This document shows positions 1-12,166 of a DNA stretch of 64,000 nucleotides, piece by piece (the first letter of the stretch is position 1; every line of letters begins with the position of its first letter). A program made the translations under genes and the position numbers. The notes beneath the pieces were generated by a model. It did no database searches and was not told the DNA's origin. It saw only the letters and a program-made list of their open reading frames with translations. The DNA comes from Clarireedia homoeocarpa (taxonomy: Eukaryota > Ascomycota > Leotiomycetes > Helotiales > Rutstroemiaceae), in the NCBI GenBank assembly GCA_001465935.1, contig LNKV01000011.1, forward strand, positions 312,743 through 376,742. Reading direction: 5' to 3'.

Positions 1-612
1 AAAGAGACATTGTCGCAGGTTTGATAGAAAGTCTTCGAGGAAATGTACAGGAGTGAGAATCGGGATTCTTCAGAGTTCAAGTGGTATGAGATTGAGAAGA
101 AAAAGTAAAGCGGGACGTAGGTTGAGGTTTGATTATGCCCCTCTATCTGATTTTGGTGGGGTGGTTTGGTTAGAGCTTCTCGGCAACCTGAGTCTGATAA
201 TGTTGAATCATGTCATACGCAGGTGGGTGGAGTGGGGTCATTTTATAGAGAAAATAGAAAGCGCAAATGTCATGACTCTTTAACTATTATGGAACTCCGG
301 TATATACGATAATCGCACAAGCGGCGGTACAACGCATAGAGGGAAGACCGGATGAAAATGGTTATAATTTGGCTTGCCAATGTGTGTACATCGTATCTAC
401 GAAGCCAGGATATTTCTAAGATACCCCGCTCCACCCCAGAATATCCAGCACCGAAACGCCGTCTTTACAAATGTTTGACACAATACTGCTAAATAAATTC
501 GTGAACAATTATATATCCATCATAAACATGTTCGGGTTCAACCCGCCTCAAACTCCTTTTCTTCCAAATGCGGTGGTTCGGTCCTTCGCTGCCTGGTATC
601 ACACAATGTAAT
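1..612. other. Intergenic, no gene seen
   Basis: No convincing coding region. Short open frames here lack domain features, signal peptides or splice signals that extend them. The right part is the 3' flank of the Mpv17-family gene whose stop lies at 613-615. Confidence 0.6.
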
Positions 613-1436
613 TTATGCAAGTCGAATGTTAGGGGATACTGGAGCAGAGCGAACTTCCATGGCATCTTCGGTGGCATTCGACAGAGAAAGGTAGGCCGTC
701 CAAGCGATACCGACCGTCGAAACAAATGGCTAGAAGAGAATTAGTAAACAGATTCCTCGGAGTTTGGCTATGCTAGGTCAAACATACCAGCTGGAATTGA
801 AGCGGCATAAGGCGGAAGTTGATAATCTGGACCAGAGGCCAGACCATAAAGTTGGCCTTGAGCGTTGGCAGATACATGTCTCGTAATTTATGAGTTACTG
901 CTCTCTTTCCACCACCCTCTGCGATAGTCATAACGGTAAAGAAAGTAGCAATTCCTAAGAGGTATCAGCTATTGTCCAACCCATCATAGATATTGTGTAT
1001 ACATACCAACTGGCGCAAATATCAATTGATCAAATGCAACCATTTTTATAGCAGGAAACAATCCAGGATTCTTGCCAAATGGAAATATCCTTGACAAGAA
1101 TTGGAACCATTTGAACTGAATAGGTGCCATACCAAATCCGTATGCCATGAATCGGGTTAATCGCTCAAAGTCGAATGGAGGAGGTAGGGCCTTGGAATCG
1201 GGGATCAAATCCTGCTCGTGGAAAGGGTCTTTTTTATCCAGTTCGTGTATCTCGATCGCCAATGTATCATCTTTTCTAACCCCCCCAGACTTACGAACAG
1301 CAGCCGTTCTGATTGCCGTTATTGATTGAGCTGTTGTGTCTGCAATACCTCCGAGGATAGAATTGGTTATCATCATCGTCAATATTGGTCGCGCAGCATA
1401 GTAGCTGTTGAACTTGGCCGAAAGTCTCGATATCAT
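613..1436 (-). CDS. Mpv17/PMP22 family membrane protein
   Basis: Likely a small multi-pass protein of the Mpv17/PMP22/Sym1 family, which sits in the inner mitochondrial or peroxisomal membrane. Three exons on the minus strand (1436-1007, 954-788, 729-613) with GTATGT donors and TAG acceptors join in frame. Family hallmarks: YYAARPILTMMITNSILGG at the N-terminus, FMAYGFGMAPIQFKWFQFL, FDQLIFAPVG, and a C-terminal block with WPLVQIINFRLMP followed by VSTVGIAWTAYLS. The ATG at 1434-1436 was chosen because the protein then starts directly before the conserved N-terminal helix; an in-frame ATG seven codons upstream is possible. A polar insert (about residues 35-70, with DELDKKDPF-like charge) lengthens the loop after helix 1 relative to Mpv17 itself. 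The substrate or channel role cannot be read from sequence. Confidence 0.88.
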
Positions 1437-2910
1437 GACGATTTCTATAATAAACACGACTGCGTGTATGAGAGGCTATTGACAAAGGATTTTGTTAGTA
1501 TTTGAACATCGAAATTGGTTTTTTGCTCCTCCGTCATCGCTAGAGAACAACAGCTTTGAGACAAGAGAGAGCAAGGAGGAAAGAGGCACCCACAATCTTG
1601 CCGTAAATATATTTACTTTGAATCTTGCGCATGAAGCGCCGTCGTTCTATTTCGAAAGGTAGAGGCATAATTGCAGGTTTGATGGCGAAAAGGAAGATAA
1701 ATAAAAATGGTACGGCCTTTTAGACCGTGGGTCTCGTGTGAGGAATGACGACACCAAGGACAGGCTCGAGGATCTTCTAACGAATCTTGGCCAGCCCAAC
1801 ACACCCCGTTCGCCAGTATATGTCTCTACTTCTGCTACGAATAGATAAGAAGAAATCTGATCGTAAAAGTCGACCCAGATCGAAAATGACGAAGGGTAAG
1901 AATTGTTATGAATTAACAAGAAGAGAACAAGTCGAATAATGGATGGATGAAAGAAAGAAGTGGAAGGTCGTTCGTTGGTTTGGCTTACTTGGTAAAATGC
2001 TTGCAACCACCCTTCATGGGTTTCGGCAGAAGGGTAGAGGCTCAGGCAGTTTCAGCTACGAATCAAGTTTAGCTTTTGGCGATCTACATCAAACAAATAG
2101 TTATTTGGACTACTTTGATGTTGCCCCCAAGTGCTTTCTCTTGTGTTTGAAGATTGATACGCATGTGCTTCACTTTGTACAGAGAAGTGTACCTCTATTG
2201 CTTGCTAAGAGGGAATATAGGAAGAATGATGGTAAACTGCGAGTGAAGAGCTAGGAGGAGACTCCTTCGTGATCACCCACACGTCGGCATATTTCAAGTC
2301 AGTAAGATTTCTCAACTGCTGCCTGCGCACTGCGCGAATATTGCTCCGGTTGAGCAGACTTTCTGGACTGGTCTGATAGTGTCCCTAGAAGTATGTCAAA
2401 AAAACTACGGGCCGCAATGTAGGTTACATTCGATGAAACGACGAGCCATTGATGAAGATACTGCCTGAAACCTCGGCCTTTTGTTGGGACTACTACTCTG
2501 GCTGCAAGTGCCGGAAGAGGATCACCAAGTGGTACATATATTTCAGACCCTCTTTGCAAGACCAGCTTCTGTGTGCTGGATAGAGTCATTTCAGCCGTCA
2601 AAATTCTCCTTTCAATACTGCCGCACAAGGGTCCTTTAAGAACAGGGAATAACATAACAAGCTGGCCTCACGCCGACAGGAGCATATGCTTATAGACGAC
2701 GTCAGGCACAATGGGAGATAACTTCTTCATGGCGACATATCTTTCTATTTCATGGATGCTTCGAAATGCCCTAACTCCCCAACTCCTAATATCATTCCAA
2801 AAAGATCCTCAAAACATCTAAAGCGCTCTTGGCCAAGCCATATTCCATTCCAGCTCAAGCAATGCCAATCTAACGTAAAGCAACACCATGGCGTTATGTA
2901 ACTTCAGCAC
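1437..2910. other. Intergenic, no gene supported
   Basis: Several overlapping open frames on both strands, the longest about 119 codons, but none has recognisable motifs, codon bias or plausible splice structure. The left end should hold the promoter of the Mpv17-family gene. Confidence 0.5.
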
Positions 2911-3474
2911 CTAGCAGTTGAACGTTGCATAGCAAACGTATGTTCCATCACTTTCGATTCCACACCACCAACCCGGGTTTCCGCCACCACCAACACCATA
3001 ATGACCACCAGCATAATCGAACGAAGGCGAAGCAGTAGCGCTGTTGCTATACATCACAATGGTATAAGGTAATTGCGAGTACAAGTCCCATGTATGGTAA
3101 AGAGCAAGACCCGTCGTACCGCCGATAACATTGCATTGAGAGTTGAAGACCCAAGCATCCTGGACAGGATTGCTATTGGCCGGTTGACATTTTGTCACAA
3201 GTTGACAGACTCCTGGAGATGTATTACCACAAGGTGGTGCGCCAGGTGGTCCTGGCGATGAAGGTGGACTGGAGGGTGGTGTACTGGTTGGGGGTGCAGG
3301 TGAAGAAGAAGTAGTCGTTGGAGGAGCTGGAGGAGAAGAGGTCGTTGGCTGAGGGGAAGAACTAGGTGAGCAAGGGCCGGCTCGTCGAATATGGCGACGA
3401 GCTGCGACCGGACTCTCGCTGGCAAAAAGTAAGAAGAGGGCGAATATGGCGATGAAGTACTTGGAGTGCTGCAT
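2911..3474 (-). CDS. Small secreted protein with Pro/Ser/Thr linker and Cys-containing C-terminal domain
   Basis: Single-exon gene of 187 aa; family not recognised. Residues 1-25 form a clear signal peptide (hydrophobic run IFALFLLFA, then SPVAA). It is followed by basic RRHIRR, a possible Kex2-type processing site. Residues about 35-78 are a low-complexity Pro/Ser/Thr linker typical of O-mannosylated secreted fungal proteins. The last 105 residues form a compact domain ending in Cys, rich in Gly, Tyr and Trp, with a GGHYGVGGGGNPGWWCG stretch. The mature protein has eight Cys, so four disulfides are possible. Size, secretion and even Cys count resemble candidate effectors or small wall-associated proteins, but no function is visible. 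It is isolated between two non-coding stretches. Confidence 0.75.
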   Translation of the reverse strand: MQHSKYFIAIFALFLLFASESPVAARRHIRRAGPCSPSSSPQPTTSSPPAPPTTTSSSPAPPTSTPPSSPPSSPGPPGAPPCGNTSPGVCQLVTKCQPANSNPVQDAWVFNSQCNVIGGTTGLALYHTWDLYSQLPYTIVMYSNSATASPSFDYAGGHYGVGGGGNPGWWCGIESDGTYVCYATFNC

Positions 3475-4921
3475 TTTGAGTATCTACTGCAGGATCCGGT
3501 TCTGATTTTTGTATCAGCGTCTCCATTCTCGATGTCTGTCCATGTTCAAGTCTTACCTGATAGTTCAAATGAGGGTTTAGGTCAGAGTAATAGGTCGGGT
3601 TTTCTTTCACAAAGGATTTGATTGTGAATCTTCTTTGCCTGAACTTATACTTTGCGTTTTTTAAAGTCGCGAATATGGAGACATCTAAGACCAGCTTTGT
3701 ATTGGGTGAGCAAAGTCAAGTGAATATCGTGGGATTGAGAGCGGGGAAGAAAAGGTCATGTACGACCTTCAATTTCAGACGATAAAGACTTGAGAACATT
3801 TAAATCATAGAATAGCAAGATATGTATGGTTCCGAGTGTTTGGAATTCGATATTGCCGAGATTCGAAAAGATGAATTCCTGGATTTGGGTTGGACGTCTG
3901 ATTAACGAGGGCACATGTCGTCGTCTTATGACCCAAGGCTAAGTGTCTTGCGTGCCCCTTCCCTTTAAAACATACAAAAAAACGCAAGCTCAAACGAAGT
4001 CATTCCTTACCTTTATAATGAAGACTCGGATGCTCTCGGCCTCATGTGTCATATTGTACATTTTCCAGACGAGAGGGCGCACATTGAATAGGTTGCGACT
4101 AAATGTAGATTGGATTATGTATTTGTCGCACGATTCCATCCTTCTGCACACATGGCGATGCGCTGTACCTCGTGGGCTTTCCTCTCAATCAGTTTCCCGA
4201 AGTATGGATCCGTTGCCTACCGGCGTGATGGACTGGGTCGCAGTTTTCGCCAGGGGAACTTTACGGCTCTTTCTAATGACTACATGGATGACAGGAATAT
4301 CATCCAAAAGGCCCGAAGACGGTGAACATGCGGCAGGAGGTACTGGCGACGGCGATTGTATTGACATCAGATGGGAGATGGAAGATGGAAGATGGTCCGG
4401 AACAAGGAAGCTTACCGCTGGTTGATGTAGATTGCTGTACTGTACTTCCAATGTAGCTACCTTTCTTTATCTTCTGCTTTTCTGAGTGAATACATACGGA
4501 GGTACTGTAAACCAGGATCACTCGGTTCCGACGTCCGAACTCATCGGAGCACCCCTCGAAACAAGTTTTCCCCACCAATCACAAGATTGGACGAAAGCAG
4601 ATTCTGGGGAAGCTTCTCCACAATCGAAGTCCACCAGTTTTCACAAATTTTGACAAACACTAAAAGTTAGCAGTGACCGAGCACTTGTAAAGCTTCTGTA
4701 TGGTGGATTATCTCTCAGAGGGGAATCAGAGAGGAGGCTTTTAGGCCTATTTCGGAAGGTCGGAAAAACTGGTTTCTCCAAACCGAACCGTTTGATTGAT
4801 GCGCCTAGATCGTGAGGCTTGGTCGGCAGTGGGATGACTTTGAGAGTATATATAGAGCTACAGATACCAGAAGGAGCTGGTTTTTTACCATGCTCGAGTA
4901 GTCAATTCCTCACACAGAGCC
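3475..4921. other. Intergenic region between divergent secreted-protein genes
   Basis: Upstream of both the minus-strand small secreted protein and the plus-strand endo-galactanase. The longest open frame (3943-4425, +) has no family features and overlaps equally long frames on the other strand, so I do not call it. A CTGGGG sequence near 4604 fits the CreA consensus SYGGRG, but one such hexamer is weak evidence. Confidence 0.5.
4847..4854 (+). promoter_or_regulatory. TATA box of the endo-galactanase gene
   Basis: The sequence TATATATA lies 68-75 bases upstream of the ATG at 4922, a normal distance for a fungal TATA element with a short 5' UTR. Such a box fits a strongly regulated secreted-enzyme gene. 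The assignment is from position and sequence only. Confidence 0.45.
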
Positions 4922-6128
4922 ATGTATTTCCTGAAATTCCTCCCCTTGGTCTTGCCGTTGGCTATGGCAAGACCCGAACAGTACTCAAGGTTAGTAAGTC
5001 GCAACTGTCTTATGCTCTCATGAGTAATCCTCTAACAGTTTCATTAGATCGCCCAGTCAATCGTTCTTCTACAAAGGACATGATCTTAGTTCTCTAAAGA
5101 TGCTCGAAGAGGGCGGCAGCATCTACAAAGATACCTCTAAGCACAACGCTACCCGTCCAGCAGAGGCCATTCTTGGTGATGGAGGCATGAACACCGTTCG
5201 ATTACGTATTTGGGTGAATCCAGCCGGCGGTACCTCTGGTCTTGAGTACAATCTCGACCTTGCTAAACGTTTCCAAAAGCAAGGATACAAGATCTATCTT
5301 GACTTCCATTTCTCCGATTCCTGGGCAGACCCAAACAAACAACCGCCACCAGCAGCATGGCCACTTGCCCTAAAACCACTTTCATCTACTATCCGCACCT
5401 ACGTCAAAGATACACTACTATCCTTCCAAAAAGCTGGTATCACCCTCGACATCGTCTCACTCGGCAACGAAATCCGCCACGGCATGCTCTGGCCTACCGG
5501 CTACGTCGACGTCGACATTGAACCCACCAGCGCCCTTAACGCCAACTTCTCCTCCCTAGCCACGCTCTTCAAATCTGCCCGTGCCGGCGTCTCCGATGCC
5601 ATCTCTCAAGGTGTCCCCAAACCCCAAGTCATGATCCACATCGACGACGGTTGGAATGTCACTCTTCAACAACGCTGGTTCAGCGCCCTCACCGCCAACG
5701 GCGTCCCCCTATCCGCCTGGGACGTCTTCGGCTTCTCATTCTATCCGTTCTACGGCACGGCTGCTACTTTCGACAACCTACGCACCACGCTAAATTGGGT
5801 GGCGAAGAAATACCAAAAGCCAGTCCAAGTCGTCGAAACGGACTACCCGGCTATCTGTGACGGGGAATACAATCCCATCCCGGAGAGCAGCGAGCCGAAA
5901 ATTCCGTACAGTGTGCAGGGTCAGCTGAAATGGACAAAGAGCGTGATTGATATTGTGAGGAATGTGGAAGGGGGTTGGGGCAGGGGTGTACATTATTGGG
6001 AACCGGCTTGGTTGAATAACACGAGCTTGGGAAGTGATTGTAATGATGCGATTTTGTTCCAGCCGGATTATAGCGCGTGGCCGACGACGGTGGGGTATAG
6101 TAGGACGTCGGTGAATATCTTCAAGTAG
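4922..6128 (+). CDS. Secreted arabinogalactan endo-beta-1,4-galactanase (GH53)
   Basis: Cleaves beta-1,4-galactan side chains of pectic rhamnogalacturonan I outside the cell. Two exons (4922-4989, 5048-6128) encode 382 aa. The first exon supplies a signal peptide (MYFLKFLPLVLPLAMA). The 58-nt intron is needed to join it to FFYKGHDLSSLKML, the usual start of the GH53 barrel. GH53 landmarks follow: TVRLRIWVNP, YLDFHFSDSWADP, SLGNEI with the acid/base Glu near residue 164, MIHIDDGW, SFYPFYG, VVETDYP with the nucleophile Glu near residue 286, and HYWEPAW. Length and both catalytic residues are intact, so the enzyme should be active. A TATA box precedes it. It stands alone, with no neighbouring pectinase genes. 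The product points to a plant-polysaccharide-degrading lifestyle. Confidence 0.95.
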
Positions 6129-6632
6129 GGTGTGGTGGTGTTGGTGGCGGTGGATGGTGGGAGAAGAGCTTTTGTGAAGGACAATCGGCTGGTGCGGTGC
6201 ATACATAATGAGGGCATACCATGAAGAAAGAAAACTATGTAGCATATTAATGAAACGAATAATTCAATGTATAAGTAGCTCAACAATGCATCTTGAAGAT
6301 CTGCTCATGATGTCAAATCATTTATCGAAACAGTTTGACTTCCAATACCGAGATTGAGAAGTGTCTACTTGAACACCCCCGTCAACTCCACAACATACTA
6401 TAAATAAACCATCCATCGTTGGCTCAGGCTTGCCTTTACTACTTCATCACCGCCTGCATGTAAATCCATCGGCATCCGTGAATCATCCCGCGGGCTACTA
6501 CATTTGCAGAAACACACAAACGGGATATATCCGGACGAGCTCCCGAATGGCACACAGAACGGTTCAGCAGTATCAGATCTTCATCATAGCGCAACATTTT
6601 ATTTGCTCCAAGAAAGCAAATCTTGATGTAAT
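6129..6632. other. Convergent 3' flanks, no gene
   Basis: About 500 bases between the stop of the galactanase gene and the stop of the Asnsd1-type gene, which converge here. Contains AT-rich stretches suitable for polyadenylation of both, but no coding signal. Confidence 0.6.
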
Positions 6633-8637
6633 TCAGGATATGAGTGTAGTTCCTTTAGTCCGCCCTATCTCCATCTTGGCTGTTCGAGCTCCGAATTGGA
6701 TCTAGACGTGTGGATATTAGTCAGCACAGCTGTTACAGAGATGAGTAGGAAGGCACGGGAACTTACAGCTCGTTTCTTCTCTGTGGCAACGGAGTGCATG
6801 CCTAGTTTATGCGCAAGCAGGCGAAGAACCTTCTTTCCGGGTTCTATATCTGGGACATCGGGATCCGGTACTGGGTTGGATCCAAAGCCACACTTCTGCC
6901 GTATGGGCAGCTCAACTGCCCATTTCACTAACGATTCATCTAGGTAAGGAAAGCGGGCCTCGCGACCCCAATGTGAAATGACACGGTCGTCACGGCCAAG
7001 ATTCCGTTTACCGAGTCTGTTCACGTCTAGTTCTAGCTCGTCTAGAAGACCGGGAAATCCATTTCGGTTGAATGCTGTTGCATGTCGGGTGTACCCACCG
7101 AAAAGCTCATCAGCGCCAAGGCCGGAGAGAAGGACGCGCGCGGGTGTTGTGTATGGCGCTTCTACATTTGAGTCTGATGCTGTAGAGCCTGTACCTCGTG
7201 CGGCAAAGTAAAGAGCGTATGCTATTGAAAGATCCATTTCGGTATTGTGAGGGTGAATAAGATCAACAACTTTGGCTCTGTGCTCCATCGTTTCAGTATA
7301 AGGGACATTGATCTAAACATCGTTAGCTACAGAATTCGAAAAAAGACCACTTCACAAACCGCTACAAACCGCCATGTGCGGTCTGGACAAACAGTCTGTA
7401 GTTCATGATGAGCTTTTCTGCCAGTTTCTCTATCGGGACAGGTTTCGTAGGGTGAAACTTTGCTCTTGTGTGCTGTGGTGTCGAGGGTATCATTTTGTTG
7501 GGCGTTTTGCAGTGGTTCCTTTCCTTTTTTGTTCCTTGGCCCGGTTTGCGCTGCCTTGATGACGCGTGGGTTCTCAAAGGCTACATTCAATAGGTCTATT
7601 TCTTGTCCAAGAGGTAGTATATCGTGAGCTAATCTTGCCAATACTGTGCAATCAAGTCCACCAGAAAATAAGATTGCCAGTCTGACTTTCTGGGTTTCTT
7701 CTGTATCTGGTGGGCTTAGGATATTTAGGATCCTCGGCTTGAGGGACTCATTTAACTGATGCCAGAGTGCCATCACTGATGGCGACTGAAGACTGAGGGT
7801 ATGGTCGTCATCCTGGGTACTCTTGTTGGATTGGCCAAGTACAAGAAGCTGCATATTTGAACTTAGTACCTTTCCTCAACGTTCTAAAGTAAATAGTTTA
7901 TGGATACTTACAGACGCATCATCTTCTGGCCGATTCCAGGAATATTTGTGGGTTGGAAATGGAGAGTTTGAGAAAGGAGAATCCGCTTGATTTTGGCTTT
8001 CAAAGGAAGGATCCTCAAAACTACATGAGAATCTATAAATGCCGTCTGCCTCTATTTCCTTCCATTCACCTTGGCTTGGATCTGCTACACTAGCAAATTC
8101 TATATAACTGGACTCTATATTGATGCTATACAGCAAAGATCTACGACCGAGGCGATCGCGACCGGTATATAATACTCTGTGAACAGAATCCCAAAACACA
8201 AATGCAAAAGGTCCAGAAATGGTTCGCAAAATTCTGATCACAGCAAGAGATGCGTCCGAGGCCGATGCAGCTATAGAAATTTCCCTCTCAAGAATTTCAT
8301 ATATGATCTGACCATCATTGCCTACAATGGGCTCTGAGCCAACTTTCCATGCTTCTCCGTTCCAGCATAAGATGGAGCCAGTATTGGAAACAGAAATGGG
8401 ATCATCTCCAGCATCAACAAAAGAGTCTCCAAACGGCTGACGATAGATGTGATCTCCTCTCAAAGCCAAGACAGTTGACAAGAAAGATAGATAACATGAC
8501 GGCCTTCCCTCTCTGGAAGCCAGTAACGCTTGCGTTGACCCAGTATGATCAGGACCTCTATTGCGAAGGAGTGGTTTCAGCGCATGACTCGGATTTTGAA
8601 ACCCTCGCAAGGAGATCGAAGCGTATATACCACACAT
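6633..8637 (-). CDS. Asparagine synthetase domain-containing protein (Asnsd1-type)
   Basis: Four exons (8637-7912, 7848-7360, 7312-6767, 6701-6633) encode 609 aa. The N-terminus begins MCGIYASIS, so after Met removal Cys2 would be the nucleophile of a class II glutamine amidotransferase domain (about residues 2-220; RNRGPDH is visible). A synthetase domain follows with the ATP pyrophosphatase loop SGGLD at about 304-308, SGLGADELFGGY, and a GREARFPYLDE segment in the third exon. The C-terminus KKRAIQFGARTAKM also fits the asparagine synthase fold. The split between domains and the long insert with YETCPDRETGRKA match eukaryotic Asnsd1 proteins rather than canonical asparagine synthetase. Whether it makes asparagine is unproven. 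The exon 2 acceptor was placed at ATATGCAG because earlier AGs put stops in frame. Confidence 0.88.
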
Positions 8638-9051
8638 TACAGTGTCGCAATCATGGTAGAGACCTAAATACTTGGTGTTCAGTCTGAAATTGTTGTGAAA
8701 TACAACATTGTGTCGTTGTGTTGTTGATTTGTTGTGTGCTTGTCAAGCAATCAATTGGACCAAAATAATTTCTGCCACAGCGAACGCGCTGAACCACGAT
8801 CGTCATTTAGCGAAGGGCATATTGTTTCTCGGCGAAGGAAGACAGAACGGATATAGCGCGCAACAAATCTGGTTATTGGTGATTCAGTTGTAAAAGAAGT
8901 CATTTCAATGCACTTTTTTTCACCAACCCCGGAGATTTCGTATTCTTGACCGCGACGCCTCGCCTAGGAACTTGAAGCTTCCAGAAGCTCCAGTACCCCG
9001 CCAACTTATCAAGATAGCATACAAACGCCGATTAGGGGCGCTTGCGGATGT
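8638..9051. promoter_or_regulatory. Shared divergent promoter region, Asnsd1-type gene and VPS9-domain gene
   Basis: A 414-base gap between two divergent start codons must contain both promoters. I see no clear TATA box or named operator. An open frame (8708-8893) runs through it but lacks coding features. Confidence 0.5.
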
Positions 9052-11696
9052 ATGTCTTCTCCTAGACAATCGGCAGACCTCTCTGAAAACCCGCATGGGC
9101 TTTCAAATGAGGTTTCGGCGGTGATTTCGAAAGATCTGCCCGAAGCTCATGATGCCGAGCATGAATCTATGGATAGCGAGGATAAGATGCAAAAACGTGC
9201 TGGGAAAGCGCCACAGGTTGATGATGGAAGTGAATCAGCAGACGAAAGCCAGTCATTGGTGAATATTGGTCTAGGTTTGGCAGATGTTTCAATGGATAAG
9301 GATAGTGTTGAAGTCAAGGGAGAGGACATGACGGAAGAGGAACGGTCAACGACGAGCGAACAACCTATTCCCCAAGAAATGGAATCTTCCACTGCGACAC
9401 TGAAGCCCATACCAGCCAAGACCCCGAGTACTTCCAATCAGAATTTATCACCCGCTGGTCCAACCTATCTCGATCCGACTCCGAAAACTCCTGCGTCCTC
9501 GAAACCACCCTCGCGATCCGCCTCGAGTGCTTCAGGACTAAACTACAAACATGGGGATGGAAGGGATATGTCACCGACAAGATCCGATGCTGGATTTGAT
9601 GAGAAGACATCTACGAGCGAAGATGGGAGGGAAGGAGATTCTAGGTCGGAAATACAAAGCATAATGGATCAGTTTAGTGAAGAGGGGCAAGGCCCAGGGC
9701 ATGAAGAAGTTATGTCTCCTCGTCTTGAGTTCGCTGGACCACTTCTGGGGAGCCCGGTACAGCATCCGCCACGAAAATCAAGCCTCGAGCCGCTGAATAT
9801 AGCCGCCATGAATCAGAGCATGGGCGATTTACAGATATCCTCGGCTTCTTCTCCTAACCATCGGACGAGAACCGAATCCGATGTAGGCCCTGCACCACCA
9901 CCGAAGCCCGGCTCTATACGCAGTTTCGGTACTGGGAGAACACAAGATGACCGCTTTTCCACAGCAGAAGTCCCGATGTCCCCTTCCACATCCTTACATC
10001 GACCGCCACCTCCCGAGCCAGAACCCGAACCGGACCTGCCCTTCGATTTTCACCGATTTCTGGAACAGTTACGGCATAGGACAGCGGATCCTGTGGCTAA
10101 GTTTCTCCGGTCATTCTTGCAGGAGTTTGGCAAAAAGCAGTGGATGGTACATGAGCAGGTTAAAATTATAGGCGACTTCTTGGCGTTCATCACGAATAAG
10201 ATGGCACAATGCGAAGTCTGGCGTGAGGTTTCAGATGCTGAATTTGATAATGCACGCGAGGGCATGGAGAAATTGGTGATGAACCGATTGTATACACAAA
10301 CTTTTTCTCCAGCAATTCCGCCTCCCCAGCCCATCCCAGGGGCAAAGCCAAAAAAGCGAGGTGCTGATCGACCCATGGGTCCTGGTCGCAGAGGTCAACA
10401 TCAAGAAGACGTGGAACGTGATGACATTCTCGCTCAGAAGGTCAGTATCTATGGTTGGATAAAAGAAGAGCATCTCGACATACAACCAGTTGGCCATAGT
10501 GGAAAGCGATTTTTGATTTTGGCGCAGCAAGGTAGGAGGAGATGGTTACACCGGCCGTTGCCCTAGCTAATTCTTGGATTTAGAACTGTTGAAGATCAAG
10601 ACTTACAGAGCTCCACGAGACAAAATAATCTGTGTTCTGAATTGTTGCAAGGTTATTTTTGGTAATATATCTTCCAGTCTAATGACCTATGACACATTAC
10701 TAACTGATTTAGGACTACTGAAGCATTCTAAGAGTGACTCCTCTGCTGACTCGTTCATGCCACTATTGATCTATGTTGTACTTCAGGCGAACCCTGAGCA
10801 TCTCGTCTCCAATGTTCAATATATTCTTAGATTCAGAAATCAGGAGAAGTTGGGTGGGGAGGCAGGTTACTATCTCTCATCATTGGTGCGTCTACGCCAA
10901 TCATTTATTTGACCCTCAGAATTGCTAACGCAAAGCAGATGGGAGCAGTTCAGTTTATCGAGAATCTGGATCGGACGACACTCACAATAAGTGACGAAGA
11001 ATTTGAACGAAATGTGGAAGCCGCTGTCTCTGCAATTGCTGAGAAGCATCAAGCCGAGACTGCCCAACCCTCTTCCCCTACACAATTATCTGAGAAACCA
11101 ACCCCAAGTCGCCCGGAAGTGATGCCACAACATTCTATGGAGGGTGAGTCGTCGACACACAGAAGGTCGACATCGTCGAATGAGTATGAAGGAGATGGCT
11201 CGGACGAAAAGGCGGCAATGAGCGGTTTGCTTCGCACAATTCAGAAACCTTTATCCTCGATAGGCCGCATATTCTCAGACGACTCCTCGCAGAACTATAA
11301 TGGTCCTGCACGCACTCCTAATCCGGGCAACACTCCCCGAATGACACCATCTCCGCGCGTGAGCATGGACGGAACTCAACCCCAACAGCGAAATCCCAGC
11401 TCCCGAGAACCCAGCGCAAGGAGTAAAATGACCGCCGAAGATGCAGCTGCCCGGCAAGCAAGCGCAGAAGCCGCCGAGGCGCATCGACTTCAGCGTGCAG
11501 AGCATGCTAATGTTGTGGAAACCCTTGCCGGAATGTTTCCGGATCTGGACAGGGACATCATTAGCGATGTTGTCACCCAGAAGGAAGGCAGGTAAGAACA
11601 CATGATCTGTACAAACATCTTTTGCGTTCATTCATACTGACTACTGGCTATAGGGTTGGTCTGGCGGTTGATGCTTGTCTTGCTCTAAGTTCTTAG
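9052..11696 (+). CDS. VPS9: Vps9-type Rab5 guanine nucleotide exchange factor with CUE domain
   Basis: Activates Rab5/Vps21 GTPases in endosomal and vacuolar sorting. Five exons (9052-10531, 10584-10661, 10713-10885, 10939-11591, 11654-11696) encode 808 aa. The first 325 residues are Ser/Pro/Glu-rich and likely disordered. A helical bundle begins at LPFDFHRFLEQL (about 329). The VPS9 domain spans roughly 450-600, with YRAPRDKIICVLNCCKVI, ADSFMPLLIYVVLQANPEHL and GGEAGYYLSSLMGAVQFIENL. The C-terminal 44 residues form a ubiquitin-binding CUE domain with the MFP motif, completed only by the last tiny exon (14 codons to the stop). It is larger than yeast Vps9 because of the long N-terminal extension. 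The ATG at 9052 is the first in frame. Confidence 0.92.
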
Positions 11697-12166
11697 AAAT
11701 GTATGCCGAAGTCAAGCTAGTTGCCCGTCAACATGTTATCGTCTTTAATATCAACATATTTATGCATTGAGCGGGGTAGAATCATAGCGTGCGTGTGGCG
11801 GATTCCGGCGTTTGTTCTTGTCCGCACTGGATCTTCTGGTATATCCCTAGCGCGAGTTGGCCTCAGAAATTCAGTAGCGACGGTAGAGGATTGTCGTTCC
11901 AGTCTATACTTTATATAGTCCTAATTACTTGTGTCTATTGATGAAGAACAATTCTGGCACTGCGATGGATCTTTGTAGTGTATCACTTTACTCTTTCTTG
12001 CCTTCATAGAAATAATGTATTCAGAATTAGAACAAACCATATTCTTGTAGCGTGTGAAAATCTCGGTTGATATTCACTTGTGCTATCAACGAAATTTTGT
12101 TTCGGGAGCCGTTGAACATTCCTATGCATTGATTCCTTTAAATCCTTATGGAAATATATTCTACCT
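11697..12166. other. Intergenic, 3' flank and promoter
   Basis: About 470 bases between two genes in the same direction; contains the Vps9 terminator region and the next gene's promoter. No supported coding sequence. Confidence 0.5.

Noticed and set aside
1647..2006. 119-codon minus-strand frame
   Set aside because: Ser/Phe-rich, overlapped by frames on the other strand, no start or splice support.
2299..2655. 118-codon minus-strand frame
   Set aside because: No recognisable feature or context; expected by chance at this length.
3943..4425. 160-codon open frame on the plus strand
   Set aside because: No motif, overlaps similar frames on the other strand, and lies in the promoter region of the endo-galactanase gene.
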